Positions 35,181-42,033 of a stretch of 64,000 bases of DNA are shown here, piece after piece. The notes under the pieces are model-generated. The model had not been told where the DNA came from, ran no database searches, and saw only the letters and a program-made list of their open reading frames with translations. This DNA is from Halomicrobium sp. LC1Hm. GTDB taxonomy: Archaea; Halobacteriota; Halobacteria; Halobacteriales; Haloarculaceae. The stretch covers positions 2,852,001 through 2,916,000 of the forward strand of contig NZ_CP044129.1 of NCBI RefSeq assembly GCF_009617995.1, in the 5' to 3' direction. A program made the translations under genes and the position numbers. Positions within the stretch are counted from its first letter, which is position 1; each line of letters opens with the position of its first letter.

Positions 35181-35446
35181 AGTGGGTAATAACACGTCGC
35201 TGGGTATCGGTTTAAAATTGTGGTCAGTGCCCTCGCTGTGCGGTGTATTTTGGAAAGGTGGCCTTAGCCACACGACTAAGGGGAACCCGGAAGCTCGCGT
35301 TCCGGGTTCCCCCTGGTCGCGCGGCTGGGTGACGTGACCGAACGGGAACGAACCCAGCCGCGCGACGCGCCGGGGTGGGGGTGTACGGGACGATATTGCC
35401 GCTAAAATGATGTGCTGAACAGTGATGCCTCTCACCAGGGGGCGCG
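35181..35446. other. Hairpin cluster, candidate replication origin
   Basis: The gap downstream of the replication gene has three inverted repeats: GTGGC/GCCAC at about 35258-35271, a perfect 13-base stem at 35280-35292 and 35300-35312 (GGGGAACCCGGAA) with a seven-base loop, and a perfect 15-base pair of arms at 35316-35330 and 35352-35366 (GTCGCGCGGCTGGGT) with 21 bases between. No gene is seen. Tandem strong stems next to a replication gene suggest an origin; one stem could instead terminate the replication operon. Confidence 0.5.
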
Positions 35447-37204
35447 CTACCCCCCGGACCACTCGTCAGCGGGCGGGCATCCGGCAGCCTTCCAGGCGTC
35501 GAAGTCGAAGCTCTCGTTCCGACGTTCCTGCTGTTCTCTGGTGATGTACTCCTGGCTGCGCTGTCCCTCGAAGACGTTCCGAAGGTCGCGGAAGCGATCG
35601 CGGGCACCGTCGGCGTAGGTGACGACGACGTGGACGCCGTAGACGTTGTTCTCGACGAACTGCGTGTACGCTGTCTTCACCTCGCGCATGATCTCGCGGG
35701 CTTCTGCTCGATCGTCGGGCTGGTAGCCCATCTGCAGCAACTTCCGGCAGTCGTCGCCCTCGCGGACGGTGATGGCGTACTCGCGCCGCAGGCGACTCCA
35801 GCGCGTCTTCTCCTGCGCCTCGGCGGCGTCGGCCAGATCCATCACAGCACTCCCGACCGACTGCTCGAAGCGCTCACCGGCCGCTCGCACCCGCTTGAGC
35901 AGCTCCTGCTGGATCTTCTTCGATTCGAGTTCCATCTCGCCGTAGGTATGACGAATCAGTCCTTCCAGCCGGTCGATCACCGTGCGGATCGTTCGGTACG
36001 TGTAGCCCGTCTGCTCGGCTGCCTCCTGGGGCGAGACCTTCCCGCCGTCGGTCAGTAGCAGCTCGGTCACGTCCCGGTCGGCGCGGCTCATGTCGCCCCA
36101 GAGCTTCATCACTCGATGTTCCTGCTCGTCCTCGATCTCTGGAAGCGGGCACTTGACGATCTTCCGCGCTTCCGTAGTGTCTTCGACCGACCAGTATGGA
36201 TCGAAGTCGACGAATGCGCCACTGTCGGCGGTGGTGGCGATGCCGGTCCACTCCAGACAGTTCAGGATCGTCTCCTCCAGCTCCCGGCGAGCGTCGTCGA
36301 GGTCATCCCACCGAACAGTATCGTCGGTACGACTCGTCTGATAGGACACCTCGAATTTCGGATGGTACGGCGCGTCGCCCGGTTCGTACTCCTCGGGATG
36401 GTTCGGATAGTAGTGCTTGAGTTCCTTCCCCAGCCCATGCCCACGGACCAGCTCGTCGGCCTTCTCATCCTCGATCGTCGTGGTGACGTAGTAGCCGGGG
36501 ATCTTCGTGTTGTCTTCGACGTGCTTCCGGTAGCCGCTCCGGTCACCCTGGATCAACGTGTGGCACCGAGCGATCGGCCCATCTGGGGCATACAGCGGGC
36601 CACTGCTATCCCGGTACAGCCGGACGTAGTAGGCCAGATCGTTCACGTGGCTGTCCGGGTGGGGCTGGTCGAAATAGCGGCTGCTAATCCCGTAGGCGTC
36701 CATCACGCGCTGGACGAGCGTGAGGTACTTCTCGTGGGGAATGTTCGAGGCTTGTACCTGTACGTCGATGTAGGGCTCGCCGTACTGTGGGACCGAGACC
36801 GGCTTCCCGTCCGAAGTGAGGTTCGGCCAGCGTGGTCGGATGGTGATCGTCCCGCCTTTCGTCCGCGGGTCCTGGTCGGCGGGTTCGCCGGAGTAGTGGG
36901 GCGAGTCCTTCGCGACGAAGTAAAACTGGAACTCACGAACCTCCTCGATCTCGAAGGAAGGGTTGTCCCACGGGTCCAGGCCGCTCTTCGAGTAGTCGAA
37001 GGCCGTCGCCCACTGCTGGCCGTTGAACTCGATGTCACGGGTCGGCTTCCCCTGGGTTTGCCAGCGATCACCCCACTCTTTCATGAACCCGTGCATCGCA
37101 TAGTAGGGTGCCAGCCCGTGATCCTGAACGGCTGGATCGGGATGCACGCCGACGGTAAAGCGCACGTCGCCCTCGTGAGGGGCGCACTTGAGGTGCCGCG
37201 ACAT
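35447..37204 (-). CDS. DUF7845 replication-type protein
   Basis: The 585-residue protein opens CAPHEGDVRFTVGV and GLAPYYAMHG, the start typical of the haloarchaeal DUF7845 family found in betapleolipoviruses and related proviruses. A winged helix near residues 395-435 (VTELLLTDGGKVSPQEAAEQTGY) is followed by a long helical part. It holds the position of the SNJ2-type replication protein, last in a minus-strand operon. I use ATG 37204; GTG 37210 overlaps the stop of the preceding short gene. No polymerase or nuclease motif is obvious. Confidence 0.78.
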   Translation of the reverse strand: MSRHLKCAPHEGDVRFTVGVHPDPAVQDHGLAPYYAMHGFMKEWGDRWQTQGKPTRDIEFNGQQWATAFDYSKSGLDPWDNPSFEIEEVREFQFYFVAKDSPHYSGEPADQDPRTKGGTITIRPRWPNLTSDGKPVSVPQYGEPYIDVQVQASNIPHEKYLTLVQRVMDAYGISSRYFDQPHPDSHVNDLAYYVRLYRDSSGPLYAPDGPIARCHTLIQGDRSGYRKHVEDNTKIPGYYVTTTIEDEKADELVRGHGLGKELKHYYPNHPEEYEPGDAPYHPKFEVSYQTSRTDDTVRWDDLDDARRELEETILNCLEWTGIATTADSGAFVDFDPYWSVEDTTEARKIVKCPLPEIEDEQEHRVMKLWGDMSRADRDVTELLLTDGGKVSPQEAAEQTGYTYRTIRTVIDRLEGLIRHTYGEMELESKKIQQELLKRVRAAGERFEQSVGSAVMDLADAAEAQEKTRWSRLRREYAITVREGDDCRKLLQMGYQPDDRAEAREIMREVKTAYTQFVENNVYGVHVVVTYADGARDRFRDLRNVFEGQRSQEYITREQQERRNESFDFDAWKAAGCPPADEWSGG

Positions 37205-37206
37205 GC

Positions 37207-37365
37207 TCACCTCGCTCGTGCATCCTCGTCGAGCAGGCCCTGGACGGCCCGCTCGACTTCTGCTTGACTCTCTCCGAGTGGCTGCATCTTCGCCCAGTCG
37301 AAACGCAGGGGTTCGCCGCTCTCGGCGTCGTAGAGGCGAGAGGCTCGGACGAACTCCTCAGTCAC
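37207..37365 (-). CDS. 52-residue protein of the replication operon
   Basis: A short frame starts at GTG 37365, eight bases after a GGAGGGG ribosome-binding site, and ends two bases before the DUF7845 ATG. The acidic product has a C-terminal amphipathic helix (ESQAEVERAVQGLLDEDARA). Its start overlaps the stop of the zinc-finger gene by four bases. No family is recognised; the tight packing argues that it is real. Confidence 0.62.
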   Translation of the reverse strand: MTEEFVRASRLYDAESGEPLRFDWAKMQPLGESQAEVERAVQGLLDEDARAR

Positions 37366-37553
37366 TTCGATCTCCCCTCCGTTGCCGCGAGCAGCGTCTT
37401 TTGCTGTCCGGTCACCGGGGACAGGTAGGTCTCGATACGCCCCTCTGAGAGGTTGTGATACTCAGCCAGATGTTCGCGAATCGCGTCCCGATCCATCTCG
37501 ACGGGTGACCGTGACGGCGACACCATGCAGAGCCCGCACCGGTAGCGCGTCAC
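37362..37553 (-). CDS. Small C2H2-type zinc-finger protein
   Basis: The 63-residue protein has CGLC at residues 6-9 and H28/H33 (REHLAEYHN), the spacing of a C2H2 finger. It starts at GTG 37553, overlapping the stop of the TGT-like gene (GTGA), and overlaps the next short gene at its end. Single-finger proteins are common in archaeal viruses and are usually taken to be DNA-binding regulators. Confidence 0.72.
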   Translation of the reverse strand: MTRYRCGLCMVSPSRSPVEMDRDAIREHLAEYHNLSEGRIETYLSPVTGQQKTLLAATEGRSK

Positions 37554-38233
37554 GGCGCACCACCTCCAGTAGCTGACGCGAATTCATCGACCTTCCCCTG
37601 CCGACTGGCCTTTTTATGTGGGTCGTCTCTTAATGGGGCGTCTTCGAGGGCTTCGAGCCAGTGCCAAGACTGGTTTTGAACGATCGATGAAGTGTCGATC
37701 GAATCCGCCTCGGCTTTCGACCACCAGAGAAGTTCGTCTTTGCCACCCGGATTGCCGATGTGAACGCGCAAGTCTCGCTCGTGGGCTTCGGCGATTATCT
37801 GGCGGCCGTGAGCCTTTTTCCAGTCGTTCGCGCCACCGACGAACAGCGTATCAGCACCCAACCGAGAGTACAGTTCCACCTGCAACGTCTCGTCGAGCCC
37901 CGGCTGCAAAACGGGAGCTGGCGATAGCCCGCGATCGAGTACTTCGGGAACGTGCTGGCGGTGGCGTTCCAGCGTCCCCTCGGCGTCGTTGTAGGCATCC
38001 GGCAGGACAACGAAGTCTGGCTGGTGGGGCATCTTCGCCAGTGCCTCGTCGAGCGTCTCGACCCACCGCTGTAGGTCGAAGCTCTGTGTGAACGCCCCAT
38101 TGTCGACGAAATACGGCCACTCATGTGGAGTCATCTTCTGGGGCGTCCAACACGCACCGTGGACGTGCGACGGGGCCGCTTCTCGGCATTGACGGACTGC
38201 TGCCGGTGACGGCGCACCGTGGTAGATCCTCAC
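37550..38233 (-). CDS. TGT/DpdA-like transglycosylase of the provirus
   Basis: The 227-residue protein appears to follow the core of tRNA-guanine transglycosylases: FVDNGAF (Asp44, like the DSGGF base-binding aspartate), LPDAYND (Asp79), VLQPG (Gln110), FVGGAND (Gly133-134) and DSIDTSSI, where Asp180 fits the nucleophile in DxFDC. It lacks the zinc-binding tail and PUA domain of cellular enzymes. Phage DpdA proteins of this superfamily insert 7-deazaguanines into DNA; that role here is inference. It starts at GTG 38233 overlapping the previous stop and lies in the replication operon. Confidence 0.6.
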   Translation of the reverse strand: MRIYHGAPSPAAVRQCREAAPSHVHGACWTPQKMTPHEWPYFVDNGAFTQSFDLQRWVETLDEALAKMPHQPDFVVLPDAYNDAEGTLERHRQHVPEVLDRGLSPAPVLQPGLDETLQVELYSRLGADTLFVGGANDWKKAHGRQIIAEAHERDLRVHIGNPGGKDELLWWSKAEADSIDTSSIVQNQSWHWLEALEDAPLRDDPHKKASRQGKVDEFASATGGGAP

Positions 38234-38448
38234 GCCGCATCACCACCCAGTCGGCGACGAGCCCGCCGGAGCAGGTTGCCCACGGTACCGGGAGATCGAC
38301 CAGTCTTCCGTGCGTACTCGCGGACACCGAAGCCGTCCTGCTCGACGGCTTCGTACACCTCTTGCTGGGCATCAGACAGCGGTGACAGGTCTTCCTCGTA
38401 CTCGAACAGCGACGACTGGTACCTCACCGCCAATCCCTCCCGAAGCAC
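38230..38448 (-). CDS. Sigma-region-4-like HTH protein
   Basis: The 72-residue protein is mostly a helix-turn-helix: LSDAQQEVYEAVEQDGFGVREYARKTGRS, then PGTVGNLLRRARRRLG, the pattern of sigma-70 region 4-like domains. It starts at GTG 38448 and ends in GTGA overlap with the TGT-like gene. It probably regulates the replication operon or binds the origin. Confidence 0.72.
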   Translation of the reverse strand: MLREGLAVRYQSSLFEYEEDLSPLSDAQQEVYEAVEQDGFGVREYARKTGRSPGTVGNLLRRARRRLGGDAA

Positions 38449-38660
38449 TCCGGATTGCCACAGAGCTTGTAGTGTGGGCGGTAGGCGGCGATCGGAACGT
38501 CTGTGAAGTCAGCATCCTCGCGATAGTCCGCCTCGGGACAGGCCGGCCGTGGCTCGTCGCTGTCGGGGTCCTGTCGGTGTAGTGTGTCGGCGTACTGTGA
38601 GCGGTTCCGAACGCCGCGGTCGGTGTCAACCTGGGCGTCGACGGTCGCGCGCTGGCTCAC
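38424..38660 (-). CDS. Small cysteine-containing protein, first in operon
   Basis: A protein of 78 residues (from GTG 38660; 38669 is also possible) with a charged disordered-looking front and a C-terminal CGNPEC motif that might hold a zinc with an upstream CPEAD cysteine. It overlaps the HTH gene by 25 bases. It is the promoter-proximal gene of the minus-strand replication operon. No family is recognised. Confidence 0.55.
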   Translation of the reverse strand: MSQRATVDAQVDTDRGVRNRSQYADTLHRQDPDSDEPRPACPEADYREDADFTDVPIAAYRPHYKLCGNPECFGRDWR

Positions 38661-38669
38661 GCCGACCAC

Positions 38670-38836
38670 CCCGTTTCGGTTTGGAAATTCGCCGGACGGC
38701 GGCGACCCCCGATTAATTCCGTATTCGAGTCAGCTCTGAACCGGGGTTTTTCGCTAACCCAATTTGCCCGCTTTCGACCAGTATAGGCGTCACTCGTCGA
38801 AATTTCGGTTCGGCCAGGAATCAGGCAGTTGCTTGA
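38670..38836. promoter_or_regulatory. Right-end promoter region of the provirus
   Basis: These 167 bases between the replication operon and the tRNA 3' end hold no gene. An AT-rich GAATTAATC stretch (minus strand, near 38712-38720) is the best TATA candidate for the minus-strand operon. No strong repeat is seen. Confidence 0.45.
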
Positions 38837-38912
38837 TGGGCCCTGGCGGATTTGAACCACCGCTCAATCGGTTATGAGCCGATCGCTTTGAACCAGACTA
38901 AGCTAAGGGCCC
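38837..38912 (-). tRNA. tRNA with CAT anticodon (Met elongator or Ile2)
   Basis: A 76-base cloverleaf is complete: acceptor GGGCCCT pairs with AGGGCCC, the anticodon stem ATCGG/CCGAT holds loop CTCATAA, and the T arm is GGTGG-TTCAAAT-CCGCC, with A as discriminator. Anticodon CAT means elongator Met or lysidine/agmatidine-type Ile2; sequence alone does not decide. There is no intron and no encoded CCA. Its 3' end is the right attachment site of the provirus, so the virus rebuilt the gene on integration. Confidence 0.9.
38838..38849 (+). repeat. Right attachment site in tRNA 3' end
   Basis: GGGCCCTGGCGG, identical and co-oriented with the copy at 23219-23230. It covers the 3' acceptor strand and the start of the T arm of the tRNA gene. 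Confidence 0.78.
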
Positions 38913-39036
38913 TGGTACGTTCGTATCCCACCGGCCGACAAAATTCTACCGTCTCGTTGCGGCAGCGGCGAGACACTCGCCACGGGCCGCTCGACGGAGC
39001 CGAGCGACTGGCTCGGGGAGTCGACGACGGGAGAAG

Positions 39037-39109
39037 CGCCACCGCCAGGGCTCGAACCTGGGACAACCACGTTAACAGCGTGGTGCTCTACCAACTGAGC
39101 TACGGCGGC
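39037..39109 (-). tRNA. tRNA-Asn (GTT)
   Basis: A complete 73-base cloverleaf: the acceptor starts GCCGCCG and closes with CGGTGGC, the D arm contains AGCTCAGTTGGTAGAGC, the anticodon stem CCACG/CGTGG holds loop CTGTTAA (anticodon GTT), and the T arm carries GGTTCGAGC. The discriminator is G, as expected for Asn. Confidence 0.95.
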
Positions 39110-39201
39110 TCTGTCCCACCATAGCCCGAGTTGTTAAATAGGACTTTCGCTTTCCGTCGTCCATCGACACGCTTTCACGCACTCCTCGCAAAGCCGGGGG
39201 C

Positions 39202-40554
39202 ATGAGCGACGAGGTCGACGCCGTGGTCGAGCGGGTTCGCGAGCGGGTGACCCCTGGCGACGACGAGCGCGCGGCGTTGCAGGCGATCGCGGACAGACTC
39301 ACCGAGCGGGCCGAAGACGCGATCGCGTCGTTGCCCGTCGACGCCCACGTCGTGCGGGTGGGCTCGACGGCGCGCGGGACGTGGACGGCGGGCGATCGGG
39401 ACCTGGACCTGTTCGTCTGTTTCCCGCCCGAGCTCGACCGCGAGGAGTTAGAGGAGTACGGGCTCTCGGTCGGCCACGCCGTGTTGCCGGCGGGCCACGA
39501 GGAGTACGCCGAACACCCCTACGTCAAGGGCACCGTCGACGGGTACGACGTGGATCTGGTCCCGTGTTACGACGTCGCCGACGCGGCGGCGATCCAGTCG
39601 GCGGTCGACCGGACGCCGTTTCACACGCGCTATCTCGCCGAGCGACTCGACGAGACGCTGGCCGCGGACGTGCGGGTCTGCAAGCAGTTCATGAAGGCGA
39701 TCGGCGTCTACGGCAGCGACCTCAGGACGGAGGGGTTCTCCGGCTACCTGACGGAGCTGCTCGTGCTCGAACACGACGGGTTCCGGCCGCTCGTCGAGGC
39801 CGCGGCGGCGTGGACGCCGCCGGTGGCGTTCGATCCGGCCGACCACGGGCGAGAGAGCTTCGACGATCCGCTCGTCGTGATCGATCCCACGGACCCGGAG
39901 CGAAACGTCGCGGCGGTGCTGTCGGCCACACAGCTGGCGACCTTCCAGCACTACGCACGCGAGCTGGTGGCCGAGCCACGAGCGGACCTGTTCGAGCCCA
40001 GCGAGTCCGAGCCGGTCGACGCCGAGACGGTCCGCGCGTGGTTCGAGCGGCGGGGGACGACGCCGGTCGCGGTGCGGTTCGACGCGCCGGATCTCGTCGA
40101 CGATCAGCTCTGGCCCCAGCTCGAACGGTCGCTGTCGGGAGTGACCGACGCCTTGAATCGGCGCGGATTCGACGTCCTCCGCTCGGCGGCGTTCGCAGAC
40201 GAGACGGCCGTCTTGCTTGCGGAACTGGAAGTAGCCGAGCGGCCCACGGTAGAGCGCCACGAGGGACCGCCGGTCCACGTCCGAGACCACGCCGAGGGGT
40301 TCTACGAGAAGTACGCCGCCGCCGACGCAACGGGGCCGTACGTCGACGGGGATCGCTACGTCGTCGAACGCGACCGCGAGTTCGCGACGGCGTCGGCGTT
40401 CCTGCGAAGCGACGCGCTGTCGAACGTGGCGCTGGGGACACACGTCGCGTCGGCGCTCGAAGCGGAGTACGAGGTGCTGGTCGGCGAGGCGGTCGCGTCC
40501 CTGGCAGGCGAGTTCGGCGTCGAACTCGCAGACTACGTCGACCCGAAGCCCTGA
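39202..40554 (+). CDS. cca: CCA-adding enzyme (archaeal class I)
   Basis: This 450-residue nucleotidyltransferase adds CCA to tRNA 3' ends without a nucleic acid template. The catalytic core is visible as GSTARGTW (from residue 54) and RDLDLF with Asp67 and Asp69, followed by the archaeal central and tail domains (RVCKQFMKAIGVYGSDLRTEGF). It is needed here because none of the tRNA genes in the window encodes CCA. Its end overlaps the convergent deacetylase gene by 22 bases. Confidence 0.95.
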   Translation: MSDEVDAVVERVRERVTPGDDERAALQAIADRLTERAEDAIASLPVDAHVVRVGSTARGTWTAGDRDLDLFVCFPPELDREELEEYGLSVGHAVLPAGHEEYAEHPYVKGTVDGYDVDLVPCYDVADAAAIQSAVDRTPFHTRYLAERLDETLAADVRVCKQFMKAIGVYGSDLRTEGFSGYLTELLVLEHDGFRPLVEAAAAWTPPVAFDPADHGRESFDDPLVVIDPTDPERNVAAVLSATQLATFQHYARELVAEPRADLFEPSESEPVDAETVRAWFERRGTTPVAVRFDAPDLVDDQLWPQLERSLSGVTDALNRRGFDVLRSAAFADETAVLLAELEVAERPTVERHEGPPVHVRDHAEGFYEKYAAADATGPYVDGDRYVVERDREFATASAFLRSDALSNVALGTHVASALEAEYEVLVGEAVASLAGEFGVELADYVDPKP

Positions 40555-41540
40555 TCGACCAGGGCGTCGAGCACCTCGCGGGCGTCCTCGCTGACCGAGC
40601 CGTCGGGCTGTGAGGGCTGGTAGCCGTCGAAGACCTCGTGGACGGTGGTGAGGCTGTCGGTCAGGGTGTCGAGGCTGTAGCCGCCTTCGAGAACGAAGCC
40701 GAGGCCGGCGTCACAGCGGTCGGTGAGCTCGCGCATCCGCTGGGTGAGGAGGCCGTACCCCTCCGAGGAGACCCGCATCCGGGAGATCGGATCGTGGCGA
40801 TGGGCGTCGAAGCCGGCGCTGACCAGCAGGAGGTCGGGGTCGAACGACTCGATTTCCGGGGCGATCAGCTCGTCGACGGCAGCCAGGTAGTCGACGGTGT
40901 CGGCACCGGGGTCGTAGGGGACGTTGAGTGTCGTCATCGTGCCGTCGCCGGTTCCCGTCTCGTCGACGTCGCCGGTGCCGGGGTACAGGCCGTCTTCGTG
41001 GATCGACGCGTAGAAGATGTCGTCGCGGTCGTAGCAGATGTCCTGGGTCCCGTTGCCGTGGTGGACGTCCCAGTCGAAGATCGCGACCCCCTCGGCACCC
41101 TCGTCGAGTGCCGACTGGGCCGCGACGACGGCGTTGTCGACGAAGCAAAAGCCCATGGCGTCGTCCGCGACCGCGTGGTGGCCGGGCGGACGGCCCAGCG
41201 CGAACGGCGTCTCGCGGCCGTCGTCGCCCTCCAGCGCCGAGAGCGCCGCCCACTCGGCGAGGCCGGCACTGGCGAGTGCGGCCTTCCAGGTGTCTTCGAC
41301 GGCGACGGTGTCTGCGTCCCAGTTGCCCCCGCCCTCCTGGCAGAACGTCTTGATCTCCTCGACGTAGTCGGGATCGTGGACCGTGCAGATCAGTTCCTCG
41401 TCGGCGTCGCCCGCGGCGACGTACTCGACGCCGTGGTATTCCGCGAGACCCCGCCTGATCGCCCGGAGGCGGTCGGCACTCTCCGGGTGGCGCGGACCCG
41501 TGTCGTGGTCGAGGCAGACCTCGCGGTAGCCGAAGTTCAT
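40533..41540 (-). CDS. Histone deacetylase-family deacetylase
   Basis: This 335-residue class II-like arginase-fold deacetylase has RPPGHHA (His121-His122), the metal ligands in FDWDVHHGNG (Asp156, His160) and SAGFDAH, and the late LEGGYSL. Members remove acetyl groups from lysine or polyamines. The gene starts directly after the stop of the histone gene (TGA then ATG) on the same strand, so the two are one operon, which suggests a chromatin-protein link, though acetylation of archaeal histones is not assured. Confidence 0.92.
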   Translation of the reverse strand: MNFGYREVCLDHDTGPRHPESADRLRAIRRGLAEYHGVEYVAAGDADEELICTVHDPDYVEEIKTFCQEGGGNWDADTVAVEDTWKAALASAGLAEWAALSALEGDDGRETPFALGRPPGHHAVADDAMGFCFVDNAVVAAQSALDEGAEGVAIFDWDVHHGNGTQDICYDRDDIFYASIHEDGLYPGTGDVDETGTGDGTMTTLNVPYDPGADTVDYLAAVDELIAPEIESFDPDLLLVSAGFDAHRHDPISRMRVSSEGYGLLTQRMRELTDRCDAGLGFVLEGGYSLDTLTDSLTTVHEVFDGYQPSQPDGSVSEDAREVLDALVDQGFGST

Positions 41541-41978
41541 TCAGTAGTACTGCCGCAGTTCGAAGTACGTCTCGACGTCCTCGGCCTTGATCGTCCGCCG
41601 GTCGGCGTGGCGGGCGAGCGTCGCGGCGGCGGCCGCCACGTCGTCGGCGTACGCTTCGAGGATGTCGGCGAGTGCGACCCGGGCGTCCATCGCGACCCGG
41701 TAGCTGTCGTCGATGTCGAGCCGTGCGATCCGGTCGACCGGCGCGACCGGCAGCTCCAGTTCGTCCTTGTCTCGGACGCCCTCGGCGTCGAAGTCCTCGG
41801 GCATCAAGGTCTTTCGTCCGTCCGCCGTCGCCGTCTCGGCGGCGGCGGCGGCCAGTCGTGCCCCGTACTCCTGGATCCGGCGAGCCAGTTCCTCGGCGGC
41901 TTCGGCACTGACACGCAACCCACCCGCGTTCCGCCGGATCACCGAATCGACCGGCGCGAACGGTAGCTCGACGCTCAT
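41541..41978 (-). CDS. hstA: Archaeal double-histone protein
   Basis: The 145-residue protein consists of two histone folds end to end (about residues 3-66 and 75-142), each starting with ELPxAPVDxIxR and ending in an acidic helix (TLMPEDFDAEGV; TIKAEDVETYF). The fused-dimer form is typical of haloarchaea, where histone abundance is low and it may act more as a regulator than a packager. The ATG at 41978 is preferred over 41984. It is co-transcribed with the deacetylase gene. Confidence 0.92.
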   Translation of the reverse strand: MSVELPFAPVDSVIRRNAGGLRVSAEAAEELARRIQEYGARLAAAAAETATADGRKTLMPEDFDAEGVRDKDELELPVAPVDRIARLDIDDSYRVAMDARVALADILEAYADDVAAAAATLARHADRRTIKAEDVETYFELRQYY

Positions 41979-42033
41979 ACACAAAGGCGGGGCTGTCGCA
42001 GCCTTAAGAGTTTCCGTAACTGCGCTCGGCGCG

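Larger units (their letters stand above)
23219..38849. mobile_element. Integrated SNJ2-like pleolipovirus provirus
   Basis: About 15.6 kb lie between two direct copies of GGGCCCTGGCGG, one at 23219-23230 and one inside the 3' end of an intact tRNA gene at 38838-38849. The tyrosine recombinase gene lies beside the left copy, as expected for an integrating element. Inside are a spike protein with signal peptide and C-terminal anchor, small membrane proteins, a P-loop NTPase and a DUF7845 replication-type protein, in the order known for betapleolipoviruses such as SNJ2, which is reported to integrate in a tRNA-Met gene. All expected modules appear intact, so it could be inducible. Some AT-rich genes inside look like later acquisitions. 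Confidence 0.87.
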
